This document shows, in pieces, positions 23,340 through 34,006 of a stretch of DNA of 64,000 nucleotides. The position numbers and the translations under genes were made by a program. Under the pieces are notes generated by a model that ran no database searches, had not been told where the DNA came from, and saw only the letters and a list, made by a program, of their open reading frames with translations. Source of the stretch: Daldinia sp. FL1419 (lineage: Eukaryota > Ascomycota > Sordariomycetes > Xylariales > Hypoxylaceae); the NCBI GenBank assembly GCA_025201765.1, contig MU623374.1, positions 124,001 to 188,000 of the forward strand. The letters are read 5' to 3'. Numbering within the stretch: position 1 is the stretch's first letter; the number at the start of each line of letters is the position of its first letter.

Positions 23340-24188
23340 ATGGGTCACTTACAGATCCCATAGAAAGCCCAACCTAGTGGCGTGCTGGATTTCGCGACGT
23401 TTTGGACTTGGTAATTACCTGTTATATGCCCTCGTGTATTTAGAAATTTCTTGTTGTTTTACGATTACCCCTTTTCGCGCGATCAGGGGTTCTAGTACCT
23501 ATTATTTTATATGTATTGACGCACATACACACTCACAAGTACACGCGAAGAATATATATATTCTCTAGTAAAATAATTTTTCATGTTTTGGTTCACCCGA
23601 TATACTTAATTCGTCCCAGAAAGTCGTCGCCCCGTGAACGTCTCATTAAACCGTCACTGAAACCCGTTCCGTATCCCCTAGTAGTCGCGGGTCCGTCCAT
23701 CCATCCATTCCCTATATACGAAGAGAAGATGACAACAACCCGCAATTGCTAGTCCCCCTTTTTCTAGAAACAACCAACTAACATCGTTCGTGCGTGCATG
23801 CGTGCGGATGTGACGACAACCCAGCCGCGCTCAACTTATTTGGATAACGCAGCTGGGCCTTTTTGACAACAAGGAGAAGGAGGTAGTTAATTATGTACAA
23901 TAATGCTAGGTACAGTGAGCAGGACGACGAGACGGGCGAAAGATTGCCAGCGATTCGTCGTTCGGACCTATAGGATCTCCAGGTCTCGGAGCAAAGCGCA
24001 TGCAGACCTCGAGGCGTTTTATAGTAATAGGAGTAATAGTAAGTTTCCGCGGAACCTGAAATTACATTTTGCCCAACTTCCAAAAGTCTCCTAGCGAATC
24101 CAGGGGGGTTGAGTAGAGTTCGCTCCGTATAACCCTTTTTTCTCGGTGTGAAGGATGCGTATATTTAAAACTGCTCAATGCTAGAAAT
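23340..24188. other. convergent intergenic, 3' UTRs
   Basis: 850 nt between convergent genes. Purine/pyrimidine-mixed DNA with a short ATATAT stretch near 23551. No supported gene. Confidence 0.55.
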
Positions 24189-26252
24189 CTAGCGTGCGCC
24201 TGCGAATGCGCCAGCCCCCATACCAGCGGCGCCTGTACCCATTCCTTGGAGCTTAGCCGCTAGTTGAGGATACTTTTCTTGAACTTGGATTTGTGTTCGT
24301 GTGGCTTCAGCGTACGAAAGCGCATTGACAATCTCCCCAGGTGTTCTTGCAAGCTCAGCCGCACGTTCAAAGTACTTGAGCGCCTCCGTAATCTTGCCCT
24401 GTTGGAGAAGCAGCTGCGCCATTGTGGCGACAGCAATATCGCATTCGGGATCAACTATAGCCAGTTAGCATCTGGTTTCCATCCGATCATTCAAAGTGCC
24501 CTTACTAATCAGCGCCTTTTCGCACAGCTTTTCTGCTTCCGAAAATTCGGCCTTTTGTTGGAAAACAGCCAGAGCCTTGTTGATAAGGGGCAATACGTTC
24601 ATCGCCAAGGGCTTTGTCTGCTTTTCCATCTCCATAGCGGTGTCAAACTTCTGGATTGCTTCCTCATATTTACTTTGATCAAGTAATAGCTCTCCGTAGT
24701 AGTTGTACACATCAGGGACCTTGTCAAAGTTCTTAACGCATCGACGGAACGTCGCCATAGAGGATGCCACAGAGCCCATCTTGTATTGCGTTACACCGAG
24801 CTGGATATGCGAGAAAATGAAGGAAGAGTCGAGGTCGATTGACTTTTGGTAGTCCTTGGCCGCATCCTGGAATTCGCCATGGATAAAGTGCAACTGCGCA
24901 CGGTGATAATAGATATCCGGATCGCTATCGTTTTGGCTCAAGGCCTGTTCTAAGTCCGCAGCAGCGCTAGCCCGGTCACCTATCACCAGATCAGCTTAAA
25001 AATTCCCCTTCGTGATACGTAACATCGGTTACTCACCCATTTCCAGGTGCATGCTTGCACGCTTGACGTAGCTTTGAGTGTACGACGGATCTAGTTCAAT
25101 ACTCTTGTCCATATCTTCCAAGGCTTTCTCTTGCAACCCTCGTAAATTTCTGAACGTTCCTCGAAGGTTGTAAGCAAGGGCCTCATATTCACCCAGGTCG
25201 CCAAGTTCCAGGGCCTTTTCAAACGCATCTGCAGCCTCTTCGTAACCTTCGTGGGTTTTCTTCTCCATAGCCTTCAATCCAATTTGCAGTTGTCCCTTTC
25301 CTGTCGACTCCGGTAGTTCCACTTCATCCTCCAAACCTTCGGGGCGCGGCTTCGCTCGGAAGCTTTGGATATAGTTGGAGACGTAGGTTGGGCTGGGTAA
25401 TTTGTTGGGATCCTTGGACTTGAGGATTTCTTCAGCCTTTTGCTCGGCGACCTTTTTGAGTAATCGTTCGACAGCATTAGTGCTAGATTCGGTTTTAAAT
25501 TCGTCGATGATGCAGCTAGCGGTATAGTCGAGGAGCGATTCGCTAAACAAAGATAAGTGCTCATAAGCATTGGCTCTTCGGTTTAGAGCCTTTACGTATG
25601 TAGGATCCAGGCTAATGGCAGCGGTCGTGTCTTCAACAACCTTGTCCCAGACTGATTGGGCATTGTAACAGGCAGCTCTATTGGAATAAAAGATAGAGTC
25701 CGGCTTGCAGAGGATAGCCTTGGAGTAAAGTTCGATAGCTCGGTCATAGTCTTTGCTACCGTACGCTTTGTTTCCGGCATTCTTTAATTGCAGCGCGTAA
25801 TCGCGGCGCTGCTCATCGGTGAAAGTAGCGACAGTTTCCTCGTTAATCTCTGGTAATTCATCGGCGACTTCTACTGTCGGGGCTTTCGCTTGTTCACCTG
25901 AGGGGGAGGACTTGGATACTTCGGCCTGGCGCTCTGCCTCCTTCCTTTTTCTCCTCTCCTTCTTGCTGGGTTTAGACTGCGAAGAGGATCTCGACTTCTG
26001 CTAGATGAAAATGTGAGCTAATTATTACGGCGAAAAATATTAAAGCGAGCGACAACTTACAGCATCACCATTTAGGTAGTAAACGACACCGGCGCTGGTG
26101 ACGACAACAGCTACACCAGCAATAGTATAGACGAGTGCCTTATTCTCAGATGCCCAATTGGTAAAGCGATCCCATAGAGACGGCTCTACGGGGATAGCAA
26201 CGGGTTGGGATAAGGGAGGCATCGGCGGCGGAGCTGCGGAAGCACGAGACAT
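24189..26252 (-). CDS. TOM70: mitochondrial import receptor TOM70
   Basis: Four exons: 26252-26061, 26000-25037, 24979-24506, 24454-24189; 631 aa. Pro-rich N-terminus, then one membrane anchor at about residues 40-60 (LVYTIAGVAVVVTSAGVVYY), a basic KERRKRK stretch, and about 11 TPR-type helical repeats, beginning with QLKNAGNKAYGSKDYDRAIELYSKAI and FYSNRAACYN (the Hsp70/Hsp90 clamp TPRs) and ending with ALKYFERAAELARTPGE. Known: an outer-membrane receptor that accepts chaperone-bound carrier preproteins for the TOM complex. The first intron ends TAG-CAG, so a tandem acceptor may add or remove one Gln. The C-terminus is Gly/Ala/Met-rich. Confidence 0.96.
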
Positions 26253-27265
26253 TACAGCGGAATCGGACGGATGTTGTCGATTTTGATTTTCGAGGTGGGG
26301 AACAAGTGCGGCAGCAAGGGTAACAAGAGAAAAAAATGATTTTTTAAAAGTCGAGGTTGCTAAGCCGATCGGATCGAGTCACAAGAGGGGGGAAACGAGG
26401 GAGACACAAAGTTTGAGAACGATGAGAACGATGACGATTTGTTATTGTAATTTTTTTGGGTTGTAGATAGCTTGCATGTGTGTTAGGGAAGCTTTACCAA
26501 AATCCAATGAGTTTAATTATTGTTGCCCATCCCCAAAACCAACTTTGCAAGCGCAAAAAAAAAAAGTTTACGTAGTACCTCATTACACCAAGTACATAGT
26601 ATCTTTTCCTAATATCCAGACCCAGTTTAAAATGCGCTGTGCTCTGAAAGCTTGGACCCTGGTTGGCCCACAATCACCTTCGTCATCAGTCGGAGAGCTC
26701 CATAGATCCATATAGACAGGACAGCCCACCTTCCCATCCTTTTCCAGTCTCCAACCTCTTAAAAATGCTTATCTTCAAGTATCTGGTCTTATCTAGTACA
26801 TATTGGTACCTGACGTATGCGCTATGTGCTTCAATCTAACACCAACCCAGCGGCAGCCCAGCGGCAACCTAGCAGCCTCGTGTCTAAACACCCACTACGT
26901 AAGTAAGTACATACGTGTACCCGCCATATTCGTTAGCCCGGGTAATATAACTTATCAGTGCCATGTACTCGGTAAGTATATGCGGTATTACCATTTATTA
27001 ACAACCATTAAGCTTCTCATATAAGAGAAAGCACGGACTAAAGACATATACGTAGAAGGTACCTACGTAGAATATAGGTACGTTTATGTATCTAATATTT
27101 AACTAAGTACCTAAGGTAGCACTTACATTGTACATATGTAGGTACCTCCTAGTATCAAATAACTTTACTCCGAAATGGCTTCAAATATTTTTGAAGCTTA
27201 ATAAAAGTCGCATATGGGCCTACAGATTTGTTATAACAAGTCCCGGCTGGGTAATATCATCCATA
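26253..27265. other. divergent promoter region TOM70 / ABZ2
   Basis: 1.0 kb, no supported gene. A poly-A run near 26556 and several GTACCTACG-type short repeats at 27050-27150. The open frame continues upstream of 27266 but has no family similarity there. Confidence 0.55.
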
Positions 27266-28147
27266 ATGGATGTTTTTCGTATCTTCACGTCTATAAGATA
27301 TGATCCCGCTCTCTTAAATGTTCCGGAATTGGGATTTACCAATGCCGGATGGAATCAAAATCCTTCTCCTTTCTATATGCTCGACTTACACCGAGACCGC
27401 ATGCTAAAAGCTGCCGTCTATTGGAAATGGCCAGCTGCCGTTACCGTAATTTCTGGGGGGGAAGGCTTGGAGAATCTGCAGAAATTCTTCCAAAGCATCA
27501 CCGGCCAATTTGGTGACGGTCCGTATCGAATAATGCTTAGCCTAGGTCAAGATGGCACTCTGGATTATCAAACCTCTCCTCTCCCGAAAACGCATATAAA
27601 TAATCTACTTCCTAAACGCCTACCGAGTCAAGACCATCACGACTTGGCGCAAGGAGATGACAAGATCCCAAAGAAAGATCCCGTATACGACATTTTTATT
27701 GATAGTCAAAACACCGCAAGGTCCGAGTTCACTCATTATAAAACTACATATAGAGACATGTATAACGATGCGAGAAAACGCGCTCAGGTGAGCCCAGGTG
27801 ACAAAAAGGAAGTGCTTCTTGTCAACCACGACGGACATATCATGGAGGGTAGCATTAGTACCCCCTATTTTTGGAGGGACGGGAAATGGGTCACTCCTCC
27901 TATCCCCGCAGATTATGATGCTTCTAAAGGGAGCGGTGGAAACAACGGCACAACAAGAAGATGGGCTTTAGAAAGGTAAATATTATAGATTCACCTTCCC
28001 TTTAGACTCGAAGTAGTTGAGATTGACCAGGCCAGAAATCTTGCCGTTGAACAAGTCGTCCCTGCTGATTCATTAGTCGACGGCGAGGAATGCTGGATAA
28101 GCAACGGCCTTCGAGGGTTTGTTTACGGAAGGGTGAAGCTACACTAA
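27266..28147 (+). CDS. ABZ2: aminodeoxychorismate lyase (PLP class IV), folate/PABA synthesis
   Basis: Two exons, 27266-27975 and 28006-28147, giving 283 aa. The start at 27266 (MDVFRIFTSIRYDP) is chosen over an ATG 138 nt upstream because only from here does the sequence look like the family. Fold-type IV landmarks: HYKTTYRDMY with candidate PLP Lys159, VLLVNHDGHIMEGSIS, GNNGTTRRWALER, and after the intron EVVEIDQA and GEECWISNGLRGFVYGRV. Known: converts 4-amino-4-deoxychorismate to p-aminobenzoate and pyruvate, for folate synthesis. Odd: the required intron is only 30 nt (GTAAAT..TTTAG), well below normal fungal length; without splicing the protein would stop at once and lose the final conserved WISNGLRGF strand. 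Confidence 0.85.
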
Positions 28148-28533
28148 ATATCGGCTGTTCTATACGTCAGTGACATACGAGATACAGAATTACAGGTAGC
28201 ACCTTCGTAGTTGACGTTCTCTAGCAAGGACTTCGTGAAATAGTTCCTTCCTACACCTTATACCATCGAGCAGGTGCTTTAGGGATTGTGAAACCGAAAC
28301 AAACTATATTACATAGCTCCGTCTCAGACGTACCGTGATATAGATTCGGCAGGAGGAATCGTAAGAAACGCGCTTCCATCGGGCTTGGAATCACTCACTA
28401 CGGCCTAGCATAATAAGGGGGAACCAGTGGGCTCTTTCTCGTCTATCATGTTTCACTGCTATTTCTCTCACTTCTCTCACTTCTCTCTGATACGGCAAGC
28501 AAGAGCGAAATTAACAGCTAGCAGTATTTTAAG
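28148..28533. other. intergenic, promoter of aspartic protease gene
   Basis: 386 nt between tandem genes. It contains a CTCTCACTT tandem near 28467-28486. No gene seen. Confidence 0.5.
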
Positions 28534-30311
28534 ATGGTCTTCATCCCTCAAGCCTATAATTCTCTACTCCATCTTTCACCTTTCTCATCCATCGCAGACG
28601 CATTGCCTATATTATTACCTATATTCCTAGTCATTATATACCTAGCAAGCCTATTCCGTGTAGAAAACCATCTATCACCAACAATACTTAACAACAGTCC
28701 ATCAAGGCAACCCGAAGACAATATGAACGCCCTATACGCTGCTCAGAACAAGATCAAACAAGATCTTGGACTTTCAAAGGTCAAAGTCATCCACAACCAG
28801 AATTACAAGCGCCATGGCACCAAGTCCTACGTCCATGCGTTGAACCGTTTCGGTTTCCAACCTACTATGCCAGGTCCTTACTTGCATATCGAAAAAGTCT
28901 TACAGCATGGTCTTCTTCCCGAAGAACTTAAGGGAGCCCTTGGTGGTACTGTCCATAAACAGCTAACCCTAGTCAAGAAGGGTAAACCCGAAGATGGCGA
29001 TCATGCTACGGAAGTTACTGCTGAGGACCAACAAAACGATTCCATGTACATTTGCCAGGTTGAAATTGGGACCCCACCCCAGAAGCTGCTACTCGACTTC
29101 GATACTGGTTCCGCTGATACATGGGTTCGTTTAAGTCTTGTTTACTCTAACCGTTTCCTGGTCTAACATTTATGCCAGGTTCGTTCAACTCTCCAGCACA
29201 AAACTGACCTGGCCAAACATAATGCCTTCGATCCCAAGAAATCCAAGTCTTTCAAGAAACTGCCCGGAAAGAGTTGGAAGATCCAATACGGAGATGGCTC
29301 GACGGCTTCAGGTGATTGTGGCAGCGACATACTCAAGATTGGCGGCCTAACTATCAAACACCAAACAATTGAGGTTGCCACCAAGCTATCCAAGCAGTTT
29401 TCCCAAGGTACCAGCGACGGCCTTCTCGGTCTAGCCTGGAGCAAGATCAACACGGTCAAGGACTCCGGCGAGGCGGACCCCCAAGCCACTCCCGTCGAGA
29501 ATATGATCAAGCAAGATGACATCCCCAAGGAGTCCAAGCTCTTCACAACAGCCTTCTACAGTTCCCGCGACAAAAACCCCGACTCCTTCTACACATTCGG
29601 CTTCATCGACGAAGACCTGGTCAAGAAATCCGGTGAGGACATCCACTGGACGGAAGTCGACAACAGAGAAGGCTTCTGGTCTGTCCCATCCGAATCATAC
29701 AGCATCAACGGGGAGACCGTCGATCTCGACGGCAACACCGCCATCGCTGATACCGGCACCACGCTGGCCCTTATCTCGGACAAGGTCGTCAAGAAGATCT
29801 ACGACCAGATCCCCGGCGCGACGTACGACTGGTTTAACCAAGGCTACATTTTCCCGACCGATGTCAAGACGGACGACATACCCGAGGTCAAGGTAGCCAT
29901 TGGCGATAAGGAGTATTTGATTCAGAAGGAGGACTTGGCCTTCGCGTTGACTGACGATAAGAAGTATTGGTATGGAGGCATCCAAAGCCGTGGCATGATG
30001 CCTTTTGATATCCTCGGCGATACGTTTTTGAAGAGTGTCTATGCTGTAAGCGCAGTCTTCTCTCTCCTTTATTCTATTTGCTACCTTTTCCTCTACTTCC
30101 ATGAATCCATATTCGATGATACTAACCCGCCGTCCAATAGGTTTGGGACCAAGGAAACCGACGTCTCGGTCTAGTCCCCAAGATCGAACCGGCGCAAAAC
30201 CTCGAGCCACCGCCCGACGGTGACGACGGAGATGGCGGAGAGAAGGCGTGGATTTCCACCATCGATCTCCTCTCCAAGGACGAAGCTCAGCCGGAAAGCG
30301 AGTCCCACTAG
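28534..30311 (+). CDS. pepsin-type aspartic protease, N-terminally anchored
   Basis: Three exons: 28534-29124, 29179-30045, 30141-30311; 542 aa. The N-terminus has a hydrophobic segment (LPILLPIFLVIIYLASLF, about 24-41) that looks like a signal anchor rather than a cleaved signal. A pro-region of about 120 residues is followed by YICQVEIGTPPQK, catalytic Asp190 in FDTGSADTW, the flap YGDGSTASG, DGLLGLAW, second catalytic Asp388 in IADTGTTLAL, and FDILGDTFLKSVYAVWD. The C-terminal 45 residues are acidic and Pro-rich. Known: A1-family endopeptidases cleave proteins at acid pH outside the cell or in the vacuole. The splice frame is forced by W-VRSTLQ and A-VWDQGNRRLGL. An alternative start at MNALYAAQNK (28723) would drop the hydrophobic segment. 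Confidence 0.9.
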
Positions 30312-31792
30312 ACGCTCGGATTCCTATCGTCGATACTGAAAAGGGGTTAGGTCCTAGATTAGAATGGGGGATGGCCAAGAAGGAACGTAGACTAGAAGTC
30401 ATATTGCCGCTGGAACCGTTTCCCCCTTCGGTATGGCTGTTGAGCTTCGTAGATTGCGAATTTAGTGTCGGTAGACTATAGACGAGCCACGTCTAGATAG
30501 AATTTAATCATAGCACTTTTACCCCTATTATTAAAAAGGGTTTTTTTTTTTTTTTTTTGTGCATTCGATGTTGATATTCCAAGAACGCTAGATCGACTAT
30601 GATACGACTATATACTAGAATCCTATATACGACGTATTAAGTAGATGTATAGCCACACTTCTTAGATACCCATATTAGTTCCAAACCGACAGCGCCGCCC
30701 CGTCCCGCTTCAAGAGTTCGTAGCCATTCCCGTCGCATTTGCATGAACTAAACAATTCAAACGAACACATTACATCCAAGGGACGGATAGCTTAAACGGT
30801 AGAATAGGGGGGCGGATAATTTAGGTTTCCTACGTCGGCTAGCGATTGCGCTACCTAGTCACACTCGTCTTTCCATCCCCGTCCTCTTCATCGTGTGGTG
30901 AACTAAGCCTTGACAATGCGTCCGTTCGTGATCTACCTTTAGGCTCTCCCCTAGACACTACTGCCAACTGCTATTCGTTCCGCCCCTTTCCTTTCCTTTC
31001 CTTTCTGCTGAACAAACCGGCCACTACTAAACTCAACTCCCCACGTACGTATGGAGGAGAAGAAACAGAATTTCCCGCAGTCACGTGCTCACAAGCGCAA
31101 CAAAGACGAAACATATGATTTGATCCTCTCCTAACGACGACAATAGCTCAGCTCGCCTCGCCTCGCTTCGTTCATGCGGTAGATAAAAGGAGTAGCTAAA
31201 ACCAAGACAAGCAAAGCAGCGGGCAGCATCGGCAAAACAAGACGCAGCAATGTTCAAAAAGGCAACGCACACAAAAAAGAGCACGAGAAAAACTCCACCG
31301 AACGCCTATGCGGTATGGGGCCCCTTTCCCAGAAGTTTGTCGAAAAACATGATAAGAGCCAGAAGCGGAAAAAAAAAAAAAGGAGGGATGGGTTGAGTAT
31401 TTAGGAGGCTTAGGATAAGGATGGATGGGCGGCCGGGCGGGGAGGTTAGGTAGAGGGTAGAATGCTCCCATCGGCTCACGAAACCAATTCTAAGACAGGT
31501 TTAAGAAGGCTTAGCCTTTGTGAAATCACTATAGTACCGTTGAGATGGAAAGGGTTGATGGAGTCTTGTATATTGCCGTTGTAATCCAAGGGGTTGTTCG
31601 AGCGTGAAGATAGGAAGAGCCATAAGATGCATAATATAGGATAGCGATAATATAGCTAGCCTAAAACTCCCTTGGCGACCTACGGCGAAGCTAATCAATG
31701 CCGTTGCCGTGCAGGCTCGCACGAATTAAGTATCCCACGTTCCATAGCTAGGCAATTGAAGCAATATTATTAGGAGGCAGTACCGAAACTGC
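30312..31792. other. convergent intergenic, no gene seen
   Basis: 1.5 kb with a T-run (30541-30558), a CCTTT tandem near 30989-31003 and an A-run near 31370. Several open frames overlap on both strands but none shows a domain. 3' UTRs of the two convergent genes are expected here. Confidence 0.5.
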
Positions 31793-34006
31793 TCACTGCT
31801 GGTAATAGACGACTCCAGGTCCCGACGGAGGGTAGTAATAACCATCCGGGCTCGGGGTAACCATACCGTTCATACCGACCACTCCACCGGGCATCGGATA
31901 ACCCTGGGGTGCCGGGTAAGGGTTGTATGCAGCCATGGGGGGTAGCTGAGATGCATCATAGTAGTAAACCATGCCATTGACTTCCTGGGCAACCAGATTG
32001 GAGTTGGGCGTGTTCTGCCCGGTGGGCTGAGTGGCGGCCGTCTCGCTTGGAGGTTGAGGTTGTTGCGCTCCCGGCACGAATGCGGGTGCAGTGGCAGATG
32101 GAGCTAGCCCGCCTGGATAAGTAGCTGGGGGGTAGTAATAACCCTGCTGAGGTTGCATCATCTGGTATGGCTGGTAGTAGTTTTGTTGGGCGAATTGGTT
32201 TGGTTGGAAAGGTGCAGCGTGGATGGCGCGTTCCGGAATCTGGGAGAGCGGTGTGCCGGTCGAATGTTGAGACTGGTAGGAGGGATGTCGAACGTGAGAT
32301 TCTTGACCTAGACTAGTAGACACCTGAACGGGGACTTGTTGATGGAAGGCCTGCTGATATGGCTGGGACGAATTATGCTGCATTTCTGGCGACTCGATAC
32401 CAGCTACCGAGACTGTCTTCTGCGGCCGAGGCTGGTGCATTGGAATAGGCACGGGCCGATTCTCCTGGAAAACCGACTTCTGGGTAGGGGGCTGCATTTG
32501 CTGGAGTGAGATATCGCTTACAGCGGATTGGTTCATCCCGGTGAACCCTTCTGCCGGCGCACCATCGACAGTGGGAAGCTGCTGCTCAGGTCGGCCTTGC
32601 GGAGGAAGCCTGACAACAGGTCGGGTAGCATCATACGGTAATGGCGGTCGTGACATAGTAGAACCTGTCGGAGATACAAGGAAGTCTCTCCCCAAATCGG
32701 GGGCGATGGAAGACCGTCTGCTAAGAGCAATGCTCGGAGTATACGCACTACCAGCGTATACACTCCCCCCAAATACGCTCGTCCTCCTAGAAAACCCACC
32801 AATAGATCCAAGACCAGACCTTGGTTTGCCCCGCAGCCGTTGGTTTGGGCGCATCGCTCGTGGTATAAAGATGAAAGACCTATCGGTGGCTGGAAAGATA
32901 TATCGGGGAGGGAAATCGGGTAATGAGATACGGACAGGCTTGTCACGTCTCAACGGCGGCCGGTGGTCTGGTAATTTTGTATACTGTCGTACTTGTATAC
33001 CTGGGAAAATGATGGGCTCCTTTACTCCTGGAAAGTAGACCTTGATTTGCACATTGCCAACGTGCTTTTCTGTAGCCATGTTCCGGTTGATCGGTGTAGT
33101 GCTGGCGGGGCAAGTGGGAATATAGCCATCGCCATTGGGCGGACCGTCGTCAGTAAACGAGGGTCGCGGTTGTCGGGCGTGTATAGGTTGTGCGACTGCT
33201 TCATGCATATCATGCGCCCAGGGGCCATTGGTCGTTGGATCAGCTGGACTATGAATTTGATGGCTATATATATGTTAGCGAAGGAGATAACAGAAAGGCT
33301 GCTGGATGGCAGTAACATACTTTATTGGTGCAAAAGGGCCGCCAATACCAGGGCGACCTCTCCCACGAGGACCCCTACCGAAGGGGCGGAACCCGTTGGC
33401 AGAGGGGCCAGCATGCCTATGATCATGCATAAAGAAGGCGCCGCGGTTGGGAACGAACCACGGATCCTCATCTCGTTTGCGCCTATACTCTTCATGCTCC
33501 TTTCGCCGCTTATCGCCAGCCGGGTCTTGCGAGGAATCTGCATTCGCAACAGCGGAATTCGAGCTAACCACTATAGGAGCTGAGGACTTGGAAGGAGGCT
33601 CCACGGGCTCCTCGAAATCCACCACCTGCACCGGAGCAGCTTCGTCCGAAATGCTTAGATTATTCAACATGAATTCCGTGTCCGATACAGCAACGTTCGG
33701 GCCCGTCTTTCTGGAGCTCTTCGTCGGATGGCCACCGGAAGACTTTGTATGAGTCCTCTTCGCATTACCATTGCCATTAGCTGCTTGACCAGTCAACTTC
33801 GGAGCAGCAGGTGTCGTTGGTGAGGCCTCGTCAACGTTACTTGTATCGCTATCGTCGGCCGGGTCGGGATCCTCGGAAGCCATGGACCCATCAGTCAAAG
33901 AGTCATCATCAATGTCGAGCTGATCAAGACCACCCTCATCCTCGCCTTCATCTTCCACCCGTCGGCGGTGGCCTATCATCTTCCTTCGGCGGATAGCAGC
34001 TACCAT
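31793..34006 (-). CDS. Barentsz/CASC3-like (Btz domain) EJC protein
   Basis: Two exons, 34006-33321 and 33263-31793 (57-nt intron), giving 718 aa. A charged N-terminus (basic, then Asp/Glu-rich, residues 1-60) precedes KRRKEHEEYRRKRDEDP and the Btz core DPWFVPNRGAFFMHDHR (181-197), which matches the eIF4AIII-binding SELOR segment of CASC3/Barentsz; RGRGRP follows. Known: the Btz segment clamps eIF4AIII on spliced mRNA in the exon junction complex. The long C-terminal half is low complexity, rich in Pro, Gln, Tyr and Gly, with repeated YYxP clusters. Outside the Btz segment I see no other domain, so the exact role in this fungus is inferred. Confidence 0.85.
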
